Shown piece by piece: positions 8,055 to 17,375 of a stretch of DNA of 64,000 bases. Under the pieces are notes generated by a model. The model saw only the letters and a program-made list of their open reading frames with translations. It was not told the origin of the DNA and did not search any database. The DNA lies in contig JARUXA010000001.1 in assembly GCA_030433805.1 (NCBI GenBank), positions 62,001 through 126,000 on the forward strand, read 5' to 3'. Source of the DNA: Sphingomonas sp. PsM26 (lineage in GTDB: Bacteria; Pseudomonadota; Alphaproteobacteria; Sphingomonadales; Sphingomonadaceae). A program made the position numbers and the translations under genes. The number at the start of each line of letters is the position of its first letter. Position 1 is the first letter of the stretch.

Positions 8055-9128
8055 TTGCCCATCAACGCCCATATTACCGCGATCGGCACTGCCGTTCCGG
8101 ATCACGACATCCATGCGGCTTTCATCGCCTGGGCGCGCGCCCGTTTGCCCGATCCGCGCAGCGCGCGCGTGTTCGATCGCATGGCATCGCGCGCGGCGAT
8201 CCATCATCGCTGGTCGATCCTCCCGGTCGGCGCGGATGGCGGATCGCCGGTCGATGTCGGCGGGTTTTACGCCCGCGACATCCTGCCGGGGACGGCAGAG
8301 CGGATGAAGCTCTACGCTCAAGAAGCCCCCGCGCTCGCACTGACCGCGATCGCGGCGCTTGGCGAGAAGGTCGCGCTGGACGGAATCACGCATCTCGTGG
8401 TCGCCAGTTGCACCGGGTTCGTCGCCCCGGGAATCGACCAGATCATCGCCGCGCGGCTTGGGCTTGCGCCCAGCGTCGAACGGCTGCTGGTCGGGTTCAT
8501 GGGCTGTTACGCGGCGGTCGCGGCGTTGCGCAGTGCGCGGCATATCGTCCGGTCGGAACCGGCGGCGCGCGTGCTGGTGGTGTGCGTCGAACTTTCGACG
8601 CTCCATCTCCAGGATACGCCCGCGCTCGAACCCCTGCTGGCGATGCTCCAGTTCGGGGACGGGGCCGCGGCGGCGCTGGTGTGCGCCGAACCGACCGGTT
8701 TTGCGCTGGGCGCACCCTTCGCCACCACGCTCCCCGATTCCGCCGAACTGATCCGCTGGGACATCACCGACCAAGGGTTCGCGATGCATCTGTCGGGCGA
8801 GGTTCCCGGCCGGATCGCCGCTGGTCTCGCCGACCCGGTGTTCGCCGCGGCGGCGACCGGGGGGCAGGACCCGCAGGGGATCGACGGCTGGGCGGTCCAT
8901 GCCGGCGGACGCTCGATCCTCGATGCGGTGGAGACCGCGCTATCGCTCCGGCACGATGCGCTTGCCACGTCGCGCGGGGTGCTGGCGGATGTCGGCAACA
9001 TGTCGTCGGCGACGCTGATGTTCGTCCTCGCGCGATTGCTCGACGGGCCGAAGATCGACAATGGCGTCGCGCTCGCATTCGGCCCGGGGCTTGCCGCGGA
9101 GGGCTTCGCCTTCCGGAGCGCGGAATGA
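8055..9128 (+). CDS. Type III polyketide synthase (chalcone/alkylresorcinol synthase-like)
   Basis: A 357-residue ketosynthase homodimer of the type III PKS family. The catalytic triad is intact: Cys119 in VASCTGF, His282 in WAVHAGG, Asn315 in DVGNMSSAT; GFMGCYAA and the C-terminal FGPG loop are also typical. These enzymes extend an acyl starter with malonyl-CoA and cyclise it. Followed by a methyltransferase and a flavoprotein, it parallels the Streptomyces srsABC phenolic-lipid cluster, so an alkylresorcinol or alkylpyrone product is inferred. The start appears to be a TTG at 8055 with GAAAG upstream, a weak signal. The stop overlaps the next start by ATGA. Confidence 0.92.
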   Translation: MPINAHITAIGTAVPDHDIHAAFIAWARARLPDPRSARVFDRMASRAAIHHRWSILPVGADGGSPVDVGGFYARDILPGTAERMKLYAQEAPALALTAIAALGEKVALDGITHLVVASCTGFVAPGIDQIIAARLGLAPSVERLLVGFMGCYAAVAALRSARHIVRSEPAARVLVVCVELSTLHLQDTPALEPLLAMLQFGDGAAAALVCAEPTGFALGAPFATTLPDSAELIRWDITDQGFAMHLSGEVPGRIAAGLADPVFAAAATGGQDPQGIDGWAVHAGGRSILDAVETALSLRHDALATSRGVLADVGNMSSATLMFVLARLLDGPKIDNGVALAFGPGLAAEGFAFRSAE

Positions 9129-9811
9129 ACCTCAAACAGCGCGCCATCGCCGAAGAGCTGATGGACGCGGACGATCTGTCGGCTGAAACCTATGCGGCGG
9201 TGGTCGGGGATCTGGCGAAGGTCAACGGGGTCACCATGGCGCCGCGACCGACGCTCGATTTCCTGCGCCGCGCGACCAGGGGCATGACCCGGTTCCGGCT
9301 GCTCGACGTCGGGTTCGGGGATGGTGACATGCTCCGCCGCATCGCGCGCTGGGCGGCACGACGCGGGCTGGAGGCGGATCTCGTCGGCGTCGACCTCAAC
9401 CCGCGGAGCGCGCTTGCGGCCACCGCGCATCCCCCCGCCGACCTGCCGATCCGCTATGTCACCGGCGATTACGCCGATCATGCCGGGGCAGGGTGGGACT
9501 TCGTCATCAGCAGTCTCGTCGCGCATCACATGACGCACGATCAGCTCGTCGCCTTCCTCCGCTTCATGGACCGCGAAAGCGCGCGCGGCTGGCTGGTCAA
9601 CGACCTCCACCGCCACCCGGTCGCACATCGGGGGTTTCCGATCCTCGCGGCGCTCGCGCGGTGGCATCCGATCGTGCGGCATGACGGGACGCTGTCGGTC
9701 GCGCGCTCCTATCGCCCCGCCGAATGGCCCCCCATCCTAGCGGAGGCGGGCGTGTCCGCACGCGTCTACCGCGCTTTCCCGTACCGGTTATGCGTCGAAC
9801 ACCTGCGCTGA
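9125..9811 (+). CDS. Class I SAM-dependent methyltransferase of the PKS operon
   Basis: A 228-residue Rossmann methyltransferase. The SAM-binding motif LLDVGFGDGDML is at residues 59-70, the acidic motif II at GVDLNP, and motif III around DFVISSLVAHHM. Its position between a type III PKS and a flavoprotein hydroxylase suggests it methylates the aromatic polyketide, as SrsB does in Streptomyces; that is inference by analogy. The start codon overlaps the PKS stop (ATGA, 9125-9128). A much longer frame runs upstream antisense-like through the PKS gene and is not real coding. Confidence 0.88.
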   Translation: MNLKQRAIAEELMDADDLSAETYAAVVGDLAKVNGVTMAPRPTLDFLRRATRGMTRFRLLDVGFGDGDMLRRIARWAARRGLEADLVGVDLNPRSALAATAHPPADLPIRYVTGDYADHAGAGWDFVISSLVAHHMTHDQLVAFLRFMDRESARGWLVNDLHRHPVAHRGFPILAALARWHPIVRHDGTLSVARSYRPAEWPPILAEAGVSARVYRAFPYRLCVEHLR

Positions 9812-10920
9812 TCGTCGGCGGCGGCCCCGCGGGCGCGAGCGCCGCGATCCTGCTGGCCCGTGCCCGTACGCCGCATCTGCTGATCGAACGCAGCCGCGAG
9901 ACCGGCGATGCGATCTGCGGTGGCTTTCTCAGCTGGCGGACGCTCGAGTCGCTGGGGCGGCTCGGGATCGACCCCGATGCGCTTGGCCCCGCGCGCATCC
10001 TGCGCACCCGGCTGTTCGCCGGGAACCGCACGGCCGAAGCGCTCCTGCCACGCCCCGCGCACGGCGTGTCGCGCCGGTTGCTCGATACGGTACTACTGCG
10101 CCAGACGGTCGCGATGGGGGCAGCGGTCGAACGCGGTGTCACCGTGCGCACCGTCAGCGGCACCAGCGCAACGCTCGACGACGGCACGGATCTTGTCGCC
10201 GACGCGCTGTTCCTCGCCAACGGCAAGCACGACGTGCGGGGCTCTGCGCGTCCGAGCGCAGCGCGCGGGGACGATCCGGTGCTTGGGCTGCGCATCCGGC
10301 TCGGCGCTGCCCCCGGGCTCACGCGCCTGATCGGCGATGCGATCGAATTGCATCTGTTCGATCGCGGCTATGTCGGGATCGTCCTGCAGGAAGACGGCAG
10401 CGCCAATGTCTGCATGGCGGTGCACCGCTCCAAGATGCTCTCCGCCGGCTCCCCCGGCGCGCTGCTCGACATGCTGGCGCGCGATCACCCACCGCTTGGC
10501 GACCGTCTTGCGTTCCGGGCGGGGCGCGAACCGATCGATGCGATCGCCAACGTTCCCTATGGCTGGCGTGCGCAGCGCACGGATGACGGCGTATTCCGGC
10601 TTGGCGATCAGGCGGGCGTGATTCCGTCGCTTGCCGGGGAGGGGATGGGAATCGCGATCGCTAGTGGCATCCGTGCGGGCCGTTCCTATATCGAGGGCGG
10701 TGCAGCGGCGGCACCGCGCTTCCAGCGCGATTTCGCCGCGGCGACCGCCCGGCCGATCCGGCTGGCGGGACTGGTGCGCGACGTGGCGGAACGGCCACGG
10801 CTAGGCGCGGCACTGCTTCCGCTGGTCGGCCACGTGCCGGGACTGATCGATATCATCGCACGTGCTACAAGGATCGGCCATTCGAGGCTTGACCACGACG
10901 CACGCCAACAGGAAAACTGA
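9790..10920 (+). CDS. FAD-dependent oxidoreductase of the PKS operon
   Basis: A 376-residue group A flavoprotein (geranylgeranyl-reductase/PHBH-like fold). The FAD dinucleotide motif [10 protein letters not shown] starts at residue 10, with an acidic strand end (LLIERS). A second FAD motif, [18 protein letters not shown], lies about 275 residues in. By operon analogy (SrsC) it may hydroxylate the methylated phenolic lipid towards a quinone; reduction of an isoprenoid is the alternative. The ATG at 9790 overlaps the methyltransferase end by 22 bases; an upstream ATG at 9724 would add a Pro/Arg-rich tail and is less likely. Confidence 0.85.
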   Translation: MRRTPALIVGGGPAGASAAILLARARTPHLLIERSRETGDAICGGFLSWRTLESLGRLGIDPDALGPARILRTRLFAGNRTAEALLPRPAHGVSRRLLDTVLLRQTVAMGAAVERGVTVRTVSGTSATLDDGTDLVADALFLANGKHDVRGSARPSAARGDDPVLGLRIRLGAAPGLTRLIGDAIELHLFDRGYVGIVLQEDGSANVCMAVHRSKMLSAGSPGALLDMLARDHPPLGDRLAFRAGREPIDAIANVPYGWRAQRTDDGVFRLGDQAGVIPSLAGEGMGIAIASGIRAGRSYIEGGAAAAPRFQRDFAAATARPIRLAGLVRDVAERPRLGAALLPLVGHVPGLIDIIARATRIGHSRLDHDARQQEN

Positions 10921-10924
10921 ATCC

Positions 10925-11341
10925 ATGGAGCACATCACCCTGTCCGAAACCGAGTGGCGCAAGAAGCTCAGCCCGGAAGCCTATCACGTGCTGCGCGAGG
11001 CCGGGACCGAGCGGGCGTTTACAGGGCGTTACAACAACAACAAGGCGGACGGCATCTACCGCTGCGGCGGGTGCGCGCTGCCGCTGTTCGATTCGGCGGA
11101 CAAATATGATTCCGGTTCGGGCTGGCCGAGCTTCACGCAGCCGATCGATCCCGAGAATGTCACCGACCATAGCGACGTCAGCCACGGCATGACCCGCACC
11201 GAAGCACGCTGTGCGCGCTGCGACGGGCATCTTGGCCATGTGTTTCCCGACGGCCCGCCACCGACCGGGCTGCGCTATTGCATGAACTCACTCAGCCTCG
11301 AATTCCGCGCGCGCGGGAATGGCGACGAGGGGCGCGCCTAA
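10925..11341 (+). CDS. msrB: Peptide-methionine (R)-S-oxide reductase
   Basis: A 138-residue MsrB, which repairs methionine-R-sulfoxide in oxidised proteins. The structural zinc CxxC pairs are C47/C50 (YRCGGC) and C96/C99 (CARC). The substrate motif GSGWPSF (64-70), HLGHVFPDG and the catalytic Cys119 (RYCMNS) are all intact. The ATG at 10925 follows the flavoprotein stop by 4 bases, so it may ride on the PKS operon transcript, although its function is general oxidative repair. Confidence 0.95.
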   Translation: MEHITLSETEWRKKLSPEAYHVLREAGTERAFTGRYNNNKADGIYRCGGCALPLFDSADKYDSGSGWPSFTQPIDPENVTDHSDVSHGMTRTEARCARCDGHLGHVFPDGPPPTGLRYCMNSLSLEFRARGNGDEGRA

Positions 11342-11440
11342 ACGATGCGGTTGATCGACCGGACGAGCGGTACCGCGGCATCGTTCGCCAAGGCATGGCT
11401 TGCCGGATGGTTCGGCAAGCCTTAACGCTCTCAACCGCGC

Positions 11441-13633
11441 ATGGCCCGCTCTTCCGCTTCTTCCCCCCGTTCTGCGCGCGCGCCCTTGTGGCGCCGGCGG
11501 GTGGTGCTCGCGTTGCAGATCGTGGCGGGACTGGTGGTGCTCGCGTTCGCTGTGCTCGCGATCACCGTCTACGTTTCCGAAAGCCAGCTGCCGAGCTACG
11601 ATGAGCTGAAGTCGTCGCCCAACGGCCAGATGATCCGAGTCCATGCCGCCGATGGCACCGTCATCGTCTCGCTTGGGCCGAGTTACGGGGAATGGCTGCC
11701 GTACGACAGGATCCCGCTGGTGATGCGCGAGGCGATGGTCTCGGTCGAGGATCGCCGGTTCCGGTCGCACATCGGCGTCGATCCGATCGGGCTCGCCCGG
11801 TCGATCCGCTTTGCCTTCAACAACCGCGGGAACGGTCGTCGCCTGCAGGGCGCGTCGACGATCACGCAGCAGGTCGCGCGGACGATCTTCCTTTCGAACA
11901 AATACACCTACGGCCGCAAGGGTCGCGAGGCGCTGATCGCGCTCGCGCTCGAGCGCAAGTTCAGCAAGGACCAGATCCTCGAGCTGTACCTCAACAAAGT
12001 CTATTTCGGCGGGGGTGCTTACGGGATCGATGCGGCCTCACGGCGCTTTTTCGGGCATGGCGCGGAAACGTTGAGCCTTGCCGAAGCCGCGATCGTCGCG
12101 GGTCTGGTCAAGGCGCCGTCGGCCTATTCGCCGACCGCCGATGCCGAGGCTGCGGTCGGTCGCGCGGGGGTCGTCATCGGTCTGATGCGCGAAACCGGCG
12201 CAATCACGGCCGAGCAGGCGGCAGAGGCCAACCCCAAGGACGTCAAGCTCGCCCCCGAACCGCGGCAGAACAGCGTTCGCTACTTCACCGACTGGGCGTT
12301 GCCGCAGCTCGAAGTGCTGATCGACGAGACGCAGCGTCCGCTCGAAGTGTGGACCACGCTCGACCTCGGGATGCAGCGCGCCGCCGATACAGCGATCCGC
12401 GCGAATGCGCCGTCCGGTGCGCAAGGCGCTCTTGTCGCGATCGACCGCGACGGTGCAGTGCGCGCGATGGTCGGCGGGACCGATTACGTCTCCTCGATCT
12501 ACAATCGCGCGACCCAGGCGCAGCGCCAGCCGGGCTCTGCGTTCAAGCTGTTCGTCTATCTCGCCGCGCTCGAAGCGGGCCACAAGCCCGAGGACTCGAT
12601 CGTCGACGAACCGATCACGATCGACGGCTGGAGCCCGCGCAACGACTCCCGCCGCAACTCAGGCGCGGTTTCGCTGCGCACCGCCTTTGCCTATTCGCTC
12701 AACACGATTGCCGCGAAACTCGGGCAGGAGGTCGGGTTCGCGACCGTCGCCGACATGGCGCGACGCTTCGGCATCACCACCAAGGTCAATACGCATCCCT
12801 CGATGGTGCTCGGCACATCGGACGTGCGGCTGATCGACATGACCCGCGCCTTCGCAAGTGTCGGCAACAAGGGGGTGGCGGTGACCCCTTACGGGATCAC
12901 CAAGGTGACCGCTTCGGGCGAGACGATCTATGCCCAGACGATCGACACCAGCCATGTGCTGGTCGCGCCCTATGTCGCCGCGCAAATGACCGACCTGCTG
13001 CAGACGACGGTCAACACCGGCACGGGGCGCGCCGCACAGATCGGACGCCCGGTCGCCGGCAAGACCGGCACGACGACGTCGAGCAAGGACGGCTGGTTCC
13101 TTGGTTTCTCCAGCGGGCTGACGACGGGTGTGTGGATGGGGCGCGACGATGCCAAGCCGATCGCGGGTCTGCACGGTGGCACGGCACCGGCACGCGCGTT
13201 TGCGGCGTTCATGAAGGTGGCGGTGGCCAATCGCCCGGTCGAACAGTTCGATACCAAGGTGACGTTGCCCGAATATCAGCTCGAGCCCGACCAGGAATCC
13301 TATTTCGGCGAAGCCGACAACGGGCTGTTCGTCGACGAGAATGGGGTGCCGCTCGAACCTGGCGTCGCACCGGCTCCGGTCGAGGGGCAGCAGGTCGATC
13401 AGGACGGCAATGCGCTCCCACGCCAGCCGCGTCCCGGGGAACGCCCCGAGCAGGGTCAGGGCCAGGGACAGGGCGCGGGACAGGATGGCACCGAACGTCC
13501 GGCGGAAGGCGAGAAGCTCGACCAGGCGTGGCTGGACCATGTGCTCGGTCGCGAAACGTCGCGCGCCAACACGCCTGCGCGCGCGCCGAACGCGCGTCAG
13601 TCGCCGGTTCCGGACCCCCGCCCGACCCAGTGA
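11441..13633 (+). CDS. Penicillin-binding protein 1A family (bifunctional transglycosylase/transpeptidase)
   Basis: A 730-residue class A PBP polymerising and cross-linking peptidoglycan at the inner membrane. A cytoplasmic Arg-rich start is followed by one helix (about 21-44). The GT51 domain has SVEDRRF with catalytic Glu103 and QGASTITQQVAR. The transpeptidase motifs are SAFK (Ser366/Lys369), SLN (419-421) and KTG (541-543). The C-terminal 110 residues are Pro/Gln/Gly-rich and low complexity, with a QGQGQGQG stretch. The last 37 bases overlap the convergent YgjP-like gene. Confidence 0.93.
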   Translation: MARSSASSPRSARAPLWRRRVVLALQIVAGLVVLAFAVLAITVYVSESQLPSYDELKSSPNGQMIRVHAADGTVIVSLGPSYGEWLPYDRIPLVMREAMVSVEDRRFRSHIGVDPIGLARSIRFAFNNRGNGRRLQGASTITQQVARTIFLSNKYTYGRKGREALIALALERKFSKDQILELYLNKVYFGGGAYGIDAASRRFFGHGAETLSLAEAAIVAGLVKAPSAYSPTADAEAAVGRAGVVIGLMRETGAITAEQAAEANPKDVKLAPEPRQNSVRYFTDWALPQLEVLIDETQRPLEVWTTLDLGMQRAADTAIRANAPSGAQGALVAIDRDGAVRAMVGGTDYVSSIYNRATQAQRQPGSAFKLFVYLAALEAGHKPEDSIVDEPITIDGWSPRNDSRRNSGAVSLRTAFAYSLNTIAAKLGQEVGFATVADMARRFGITTKVNTHPSMVLGTSDVRLIDMTRAFASVGNKGVAVTPYGITKVTASGETIYAQTIDTSHVLVAPYVAAQMTDLLQTTVNTGTGRAAQIGRPVAGKTGTTTSSKDGWFLGFSSGLTTGVWMGRDDAKPIAGLHGGTAPARAFAAFMKVAVANRPVEQFDTKVTLPEYQLEPDQESYFGEADNGLFVDENGVPLEPGVAPAPVEGQQVDQDGNALPRQPRPGERPEQGQGQGQGAGQDGTERPAEGEKLDQAWLDHVLGRETSRANTPARAPNARQSPVPDPRPTQ

Positions 13634-14283
13634 AGCACCGCGCCATTGGCGCGTAACCAGGCATGTGAGCGCGCCGGGTCGCTTTCGTCGAGTAGCGCGA
13701 CCGCGCGGTGGAAATGCGGACCGTGATTCATGTGCAGCCGATGCGCGACTTCGTGCGCGACGGTCGAGCGGCGCACGAATGCCGGCATCAGGATCAGCCG
13801 CCAGCTATAGCGGATCGTCCCGCTCGACGCGCAACTGCCCCAGCGCGTCTTTGGGTCGCCCACCGCAACCTTGGTGACCGATACGCCCGCCCGCGCGGCA
13901 AACTCGGCGGTTTCTTCGCTCAGCACCCGCAAAGCTTCGCGGTGCAGCCACAGCGCGATACGGCGCGACAGGCCATCGCGCGGCCCCCCGCAGCGCAGAA
14001 TGTCGCCGTCCCGCACGATCCGGCGCGACGCGGTTTCCTCCCACACGATCGTCAGCGTGCCGTCGCCGAACGGGAAGGCGCTCCCCGGCTCGAACGGAAG
14101 CGCCTGCGGCAGGCGCGCGCGCTGTTCGGCGATCCAGTCGGCCTTGCCCGCTGCCCAGGCGAGCGCGGTCTTGAGCGAAGCACGCGGCGGCAACACCAGC
14201 CGCACGCGCCCCGTCGCGCTATCGACCGAAAGCCGCGCGCGCCGCGCACGCGCGTTGCGAACGACCTCGGGCGGATCGATCAC
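13597..14283 (-). CDS. YgjP-like (DUF45/M48-type) metallopeptidase
   Basis: A 228-residue protein of the YgjP/SprT-like zinc peptidase group. Zinc-site residues are seen in HEVAH (177-181) and the downstream His in NHGPHFH (186-192); the family motif KTRWGSC is at 145-151. N-terminal residues resemble the usual beta-rich YgjP domain. Substrates are unknown. It is the last gene of a minus-strand run, its start overlapping the YcgN-like gene by 4 bases, and its end overlaps the PBP gene on the other strand. Confidence 0.85.
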   Translation of the reverse strand: MIDPPEVVRNARARRARLSVDSATGRVRLVLPPRASLKTALAWAAGKADWIAEQRARLPQALPFEPGSAFPFGDGTLTIVWEETASRRIVRDGDILRCGGPRDGLSRRIALWLHREALRVLSEETAEFAARAGVSVTKVAVGDPKTRWGSCASSGTIRYSWRLILMPAFVRRSTVAHEVAHRLHMNHGPHFHRAVALLDESDPARSHAWLRANGAVLHWVGRGSGTGD

Positions 14284-14711
14284 AGCTCGCGGTCGACCAG
14301 ATGATATTCGAGGTCGCCCGCATCATCCTCGGAGATCGTCCAGCCGCGCACCGATTGCCCCGCACGGTGGACTGCCTCGCGGTCGCCGCAGACGAGGTAA
14401 TGCCACTCGTGCAACGGCTCGTCCGCCGCGCGCAAGCGATAGGCGCAGGTCGCGGGCAGCCAGTCGATCGTCCGCACGTTGTCGCGGCTGAGGCGGACGC
14501 ATTCGCTGACATAGGCGTGGCGGTGCTTGTAGTTCGAGCAGAGCGCGGTCGACCGATCGAGCAGGCGGCACGACACGTTGGTCGGCAGCAACTCGCCGGT
14601 TTCCTCATCCTCGAGCTTGTGGACGCAGCATTTGCCGCAGCCGTCGCACAGCGCTTCCCACTGCCCGCGATCGAGCGTGTCGATCGGCTCTTCCCAGAAT
14701 TTGCTGCTCAC
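14280..14711 (-). CDS. YcgN/UPF0260 cysteine-cluster protein
   Basis: A 143-residue cytoplasmic protein with the conserved Cys pattern of the YkgJ/YcgN family: CDGCGKCC near the N-terminus, SCRLLD, LCSNY, ECV and TCAYR, which could bind an Fe-S cluster or zinc. Function is not established in the family. I prefer the GTG at 14711, which overlaps the SCO stop as GTGA; a GTG at 14720 is possible. It sits between SCO and the YgjP-like peptidase in one transcription unit. Confidence 0.88.
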   Translation of the reverse strand: MSSKFWEEPIDTLDRGQWEALCDGCGKCCVHKLEDEETGELLPTNVSCRLLDRSTALCSNYKHRHAYVSECVRLSRDNVRTIDWLPATCAYRLRAADEPLHEWHYLVCGDREAVHRAGQSVRGWTISEDDAGDLEYHLVDREL

Positions 14712-15316
14712 TTGACCCACCGTTCGAGTTCGTCCGCGACTGCTTGCGGCGTCTGGTCCTGCGGCAGCAACGCGATCGGCTTGCCGCTCGGACCCATCAG
14801 AAAGGCAAAACGCCCGTGCGCGACGAGATATCCGCCATCGGCATTGGGCTTCTCCGCCTGGACGGCGACGCCGTACGCCTTGGTCAGCGCAGCGATCGCA
14901 GCGGGATCCCCGGTAAGACCCACCATGCGCGGATGGAACGCCGCGACGAACGTCTTGAGCACCGCGGGTGTATCGCGCGCCGGATCGACGGTCACGAAGA
15001 TGGGGACGACCTTGGCGGCGCGCGTGGCGTCCTTCGTTTCGAACAGCCGCAATCCCGCACCGATCGTCTGCGCGTCGACCGGGCAGACGTCGGGGCAGAA
15101 GGTGTAGCCGAAATACATGATGCGATATCGCCCCGCGAAGTCGCGATCACTGCGCGGTTTGCCGTCCTGGTCGGTCAGCGTGAACGGCGCACCGATCCGC
15201 GCACCCTCCAGCGGAGCGTGCGTCGTAGGGGCGGGGCTGCTGCAAGCGATGGGAAGCGCGGTCAGCAGCAGGGCGGACAGCGCGCGAGCGATCTGGTTCA
15301 TGGCGTGTTCCGTCAT
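14708..15316 (-). CDS. SCO family copper chaperone/thiol protein (lipoprotein)
   Basis: A 202-residue SCO1/SenC-type protein with a thioredoxin fold, expected to help assemble the CuA site of cytochrome oxidase from the periplasmic side. A lipobox LPIAC (Cys25) follows a hydrophobic leader. The copper motif CPDVC (Cys74, Cys78) and distal His167 (YLVAHG) are present. The ATG at 15316 gives the longest form; an ATG at 15301 gives a tighter signal peptide and is equally plausible. It diverges from the ankyrin gene across 64 bases. Confidence 0.92.
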   Translation of the reverse strand: MTEHAMNQIARALSALLLTALPIACSSPAPTTHAPLEGARIGAPFTLTDQDGKPRSDRDFAGRYRIMYFGYTFCPDVCPVDAQTIGAGLRLFETKDATRAAKVVPIFVTVDPARDTPAVLKTFVAAFHPRMVGLTGDPAAIAALTKAYGVAVQAEKPNADGGYLVAHGRFAFLMGPSGKPIALLPQDQTPQAVADELERWVK

Positions 15317-15380
15317 GATCTGTTAGGTCGCAGCACGCAAGCATTGCACCGGTTTCGCCTTCTGTCAGGACACTTATCCG

Positions 15381-15995
15381 ATGACCCGTCGCCTCCTCGC
15401 CGTCGTGTTGACGCTCTCCGCCGCGCCGCTTGTCCTTCTGGCCGCCCCGGCCGTTGCGCAGATGGGCCAATCGGAGGGCTACAAGTTCCTGCAGGCGATC
15501 AAGGACGGGAAGGGGGACGAGGTCACCAAGTTCCTCGACAAGCCCGGGGCGACCGTCATCAACGCCAAGGACATCACCAGTGGAGACGGTGCGCTCCACA
15601 TCGTCGTCCGGCGACAGGATTCCACCTATCTCAACTACCTGCTGGCGCGTGGCGCAGACCCCAACCTCCGCAACGAACGGGGCGAAACCCCGCTGCTGAT
15701 CGCGTCGAGCCTTGGGTCGACCGACATGATCGAAACGCTCGTCAAGCACGGTGCGAACGTCAACATGGGCAATGCGAGCGGTGAAACCGCACTGATCCGC
15801 GCAGTGCAGCGCCGCGACACGACGATGGTGCGCAGCCTGATCGACCTTGGCGCGGACCCGGACCAGAAGGACCTGCTGCAGGGATCATCGGCACGCGACT
15901 ATGCGCATCAGGACAAGCGCACCCCGGCGATTGCCGCACTGATCGACGCGGCCCCGAAGAAGGTCCGCAAGGCCGTGTCGGGACCCAAGCTCTAA
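15381..15995 (+). CDS. Exported ankyrin-repeat protein
   Basis: A 204-residue protein with an N-terminal signal peptide (MTRRLLAVVLTLSAAPLVLL, probable cut after AVA near residue 26). About four ankyrin repeats follow, with the hallmark GADPNLRNERGETPLLIA, GANVNMGNASGETALIRA and GADPDQKD. The C-terminal tail is basic. Ankyrin repeats mediate protein binding; the periplasmic partner is unknown. It is transcribed alone, diverging from the SCO operon. Confidence 0.88.
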   Translation: MTRRLLAVVLTLSAAPLVLLAAPAVAQMGQSEGYKFLQAIKDGKGDEVTKFLDKPGATVINAKDITSGDGALHIVVRRQDSTYLNYLLARGADPNLRNERGETPLLIASSLGSTDMIETLVKHGANVNMGNASGETALIRAVQRRDTTMVRSLIDLGADPDQKDLLQGSSARDYAHQDKRTPAIAALIDAAPKKVRKAVSGPKL

Positions 15996-16017
15996 ACTTT
16001 TCGCGCGCGACCGCCCG

Positions 16018-16536
16018 TCAGCTGCGGATGGCGAGCAAGCCGTTTGCTTCCGGGTCGGTTAGCGCGATCATCCGCCGTGCCGCGCGTCGTGCGAAGGCCA
16101 GCGTCACGCGTTTGCGCGTCGCGGCGGACAGCGGATCGGTATGCGCCTCGCGCAGGATGGCGGCGTCATAGCGGTCCGCGACGATAATTCCGGTGCGATC
16201 GGGAAGGAACCCCTCGCGGTCGAGCGGGCTGGCATCGAAACCGGCGGGGACCGCCCAATAATAGCGGTCGCAGCACCCGAGATACTCGGTCCACTTGTTG
16301 TCGCCGAGCAGATCCGCGCGCGACACCTTGATCTCGACGATGACGATCTGTCCGCGTGCGTCGATCGCCATCAGGTCCGCGCGGCGATTGCCGTCCAGCG
16401 GAACTTCCGAAAGCGCGACGAGATCATGCCGCAGCAACATCCGGATCGTCCCGCGCGCAACGTCCGCCGCACAGAGCGGCGATCCGGGTTCGTCGATACA
16501 GGATTGCGGAGGGGAGTCTGGCGGATCGTGCAACAT
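16018..16536 (-). CDS. mmcB: MmcB family DNA repair protein
   Basis: A 172-residue member of the alphaproteobacterial MmcB family (DUF4420-like PD-(D/E)xK nuclease fold). The nuclease-type core is RRADLMAIDARGQIVIVEIKVSRADL around residues 51-76, giving the D...ExK arrangement, followed by KWTEYLGCCDRYYWAVP. In Caulobacter MmcB is SOS-linked and needed for mitomycin C tolerance. It starts at the ATG at 16536 and is transcribed singly, between the ankyrin and SleB genes. Confidence 0.85.
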   Translation of the reverse strand: MLHDPPDSPPQSCIDEPGSPLCAADVARGTIRMLLRHDLVALSEVPLDGNRRADLMAIDARGQIVIVEIKVSRADLLGDNKWTEYLGCCDRYYWAVPAGFDASPLDREGFLPDRTGIIVADRYDAAILREAHTDPLSAATRKRVTLAFARRAARRMIALTDPEANGLLAIRS

Positions 16537-16586
16537 GCGCCGATCCTAGAACATTTCACGAACGCGTCAAACCCGACGCGGTGTGT

Positions 16587-17222
16587 TCAGCGGTAGAAGA
16601 TGTGGTTGCCGATCGAGGCGACCTGCTGGCGATGCCAGCCCGGCGTGACCTGGCGCGCATGGAAGTACATCGCATCCGAAGCAGGGCTGTCCCAGCTGTC
16701 GGCGAGGGCAACGCGCGCAACCGCGATGGCGGTGCGATATTGGCGGTTGGAGGGGACCGACGGCACATGCCCGCCACGAACGAACGAGAACTGGCCGCGC
16801 TGGGTCACGACCGAGCAGACCGACTTGGGGAAGTTGCCCGACTTGGTGCGGTTGAGGATGACTTCGGCAACCGCCAGCTGACCGCTGAGGGGTTCGCCCT
16901 TGGCTTCGAAGTAGATCGCGCCGGCCATGCACTGGAGCTCGTCACCCATGTCATCCGGGACCGACTGTGCGGCAACTGCCGCGTCGAGGGTGCCGTAAGC
17001 AACCGTGTCGCCGTCCTGCAGGGTATCGCTGGTATCTTCGAGGGTCGTCGGGTCGGTAATGTCCGCTGCCTGGACGACGCCCGCTTCGGGAACCGAAGCA
17101 ACGACCGGGGCGTTAATGGCCCGATCGAGTTGCTGGGCGAACCCCGGCGTGCCCGCGCCGATGATGGCGGCTGCGGTAAGGATCATGGTCGCGCAGGTCG
17201 CGACACGGTTGGCAAACGACAT
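16587..17222 (-). CDS. Exported cell wall hydrolase (SleB/CwlJ type)
   Basis: A 211-residue protein with a signal peptide ending near residue 29 (GTPGFA) and a C-terminal hydrolase_2 (SleB) domain from about residue 90. The domain shows CMAGAIYFEAKGEPLSGQLA with the catalytic Glu near 106, VILNR, and the terminal SDAMYFHA and IGNHIFYR. In spore formers SleB is a lytic transglycosylase for cortex; in alphaproteobacteria it is taken to trim peptidoglycan. The 150-base upstream gap should hold its own promoter. Confidence 0.9.
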   Translation of the reverse strand: MSFANRVATCATMILTAAAIIGAGTPGFAQQLDRAINAPVVASVPEAGVVQAADITDPTTLEDTSDTLQDGDTVAYGTLDAAVAAQSVPDDMGDELQCMAGAIYFEAKGEPLSGQLAVAEVILNRTKSGNFPKSVCSVVTQRGQFSFVRGGHVPSVPSNRQYRTAIAVARVALADSWDSPASDAMYFHARQVTPGWHRQQVASIGNHIFYR

Positions 17223-17375
17223 TCAAACTACAAAAATGCGGTTGGTGCACGGAGACAAACGATCTTTCGGTCGTTTATCCGGACAGCCCCCCGACTGCGT
17301 AACTCTACCGGATCGCACCCGGTGAAGCACAACGCTCAATCGATGGACCGTCTATTCAGGGCCGCAGCGGACCGG

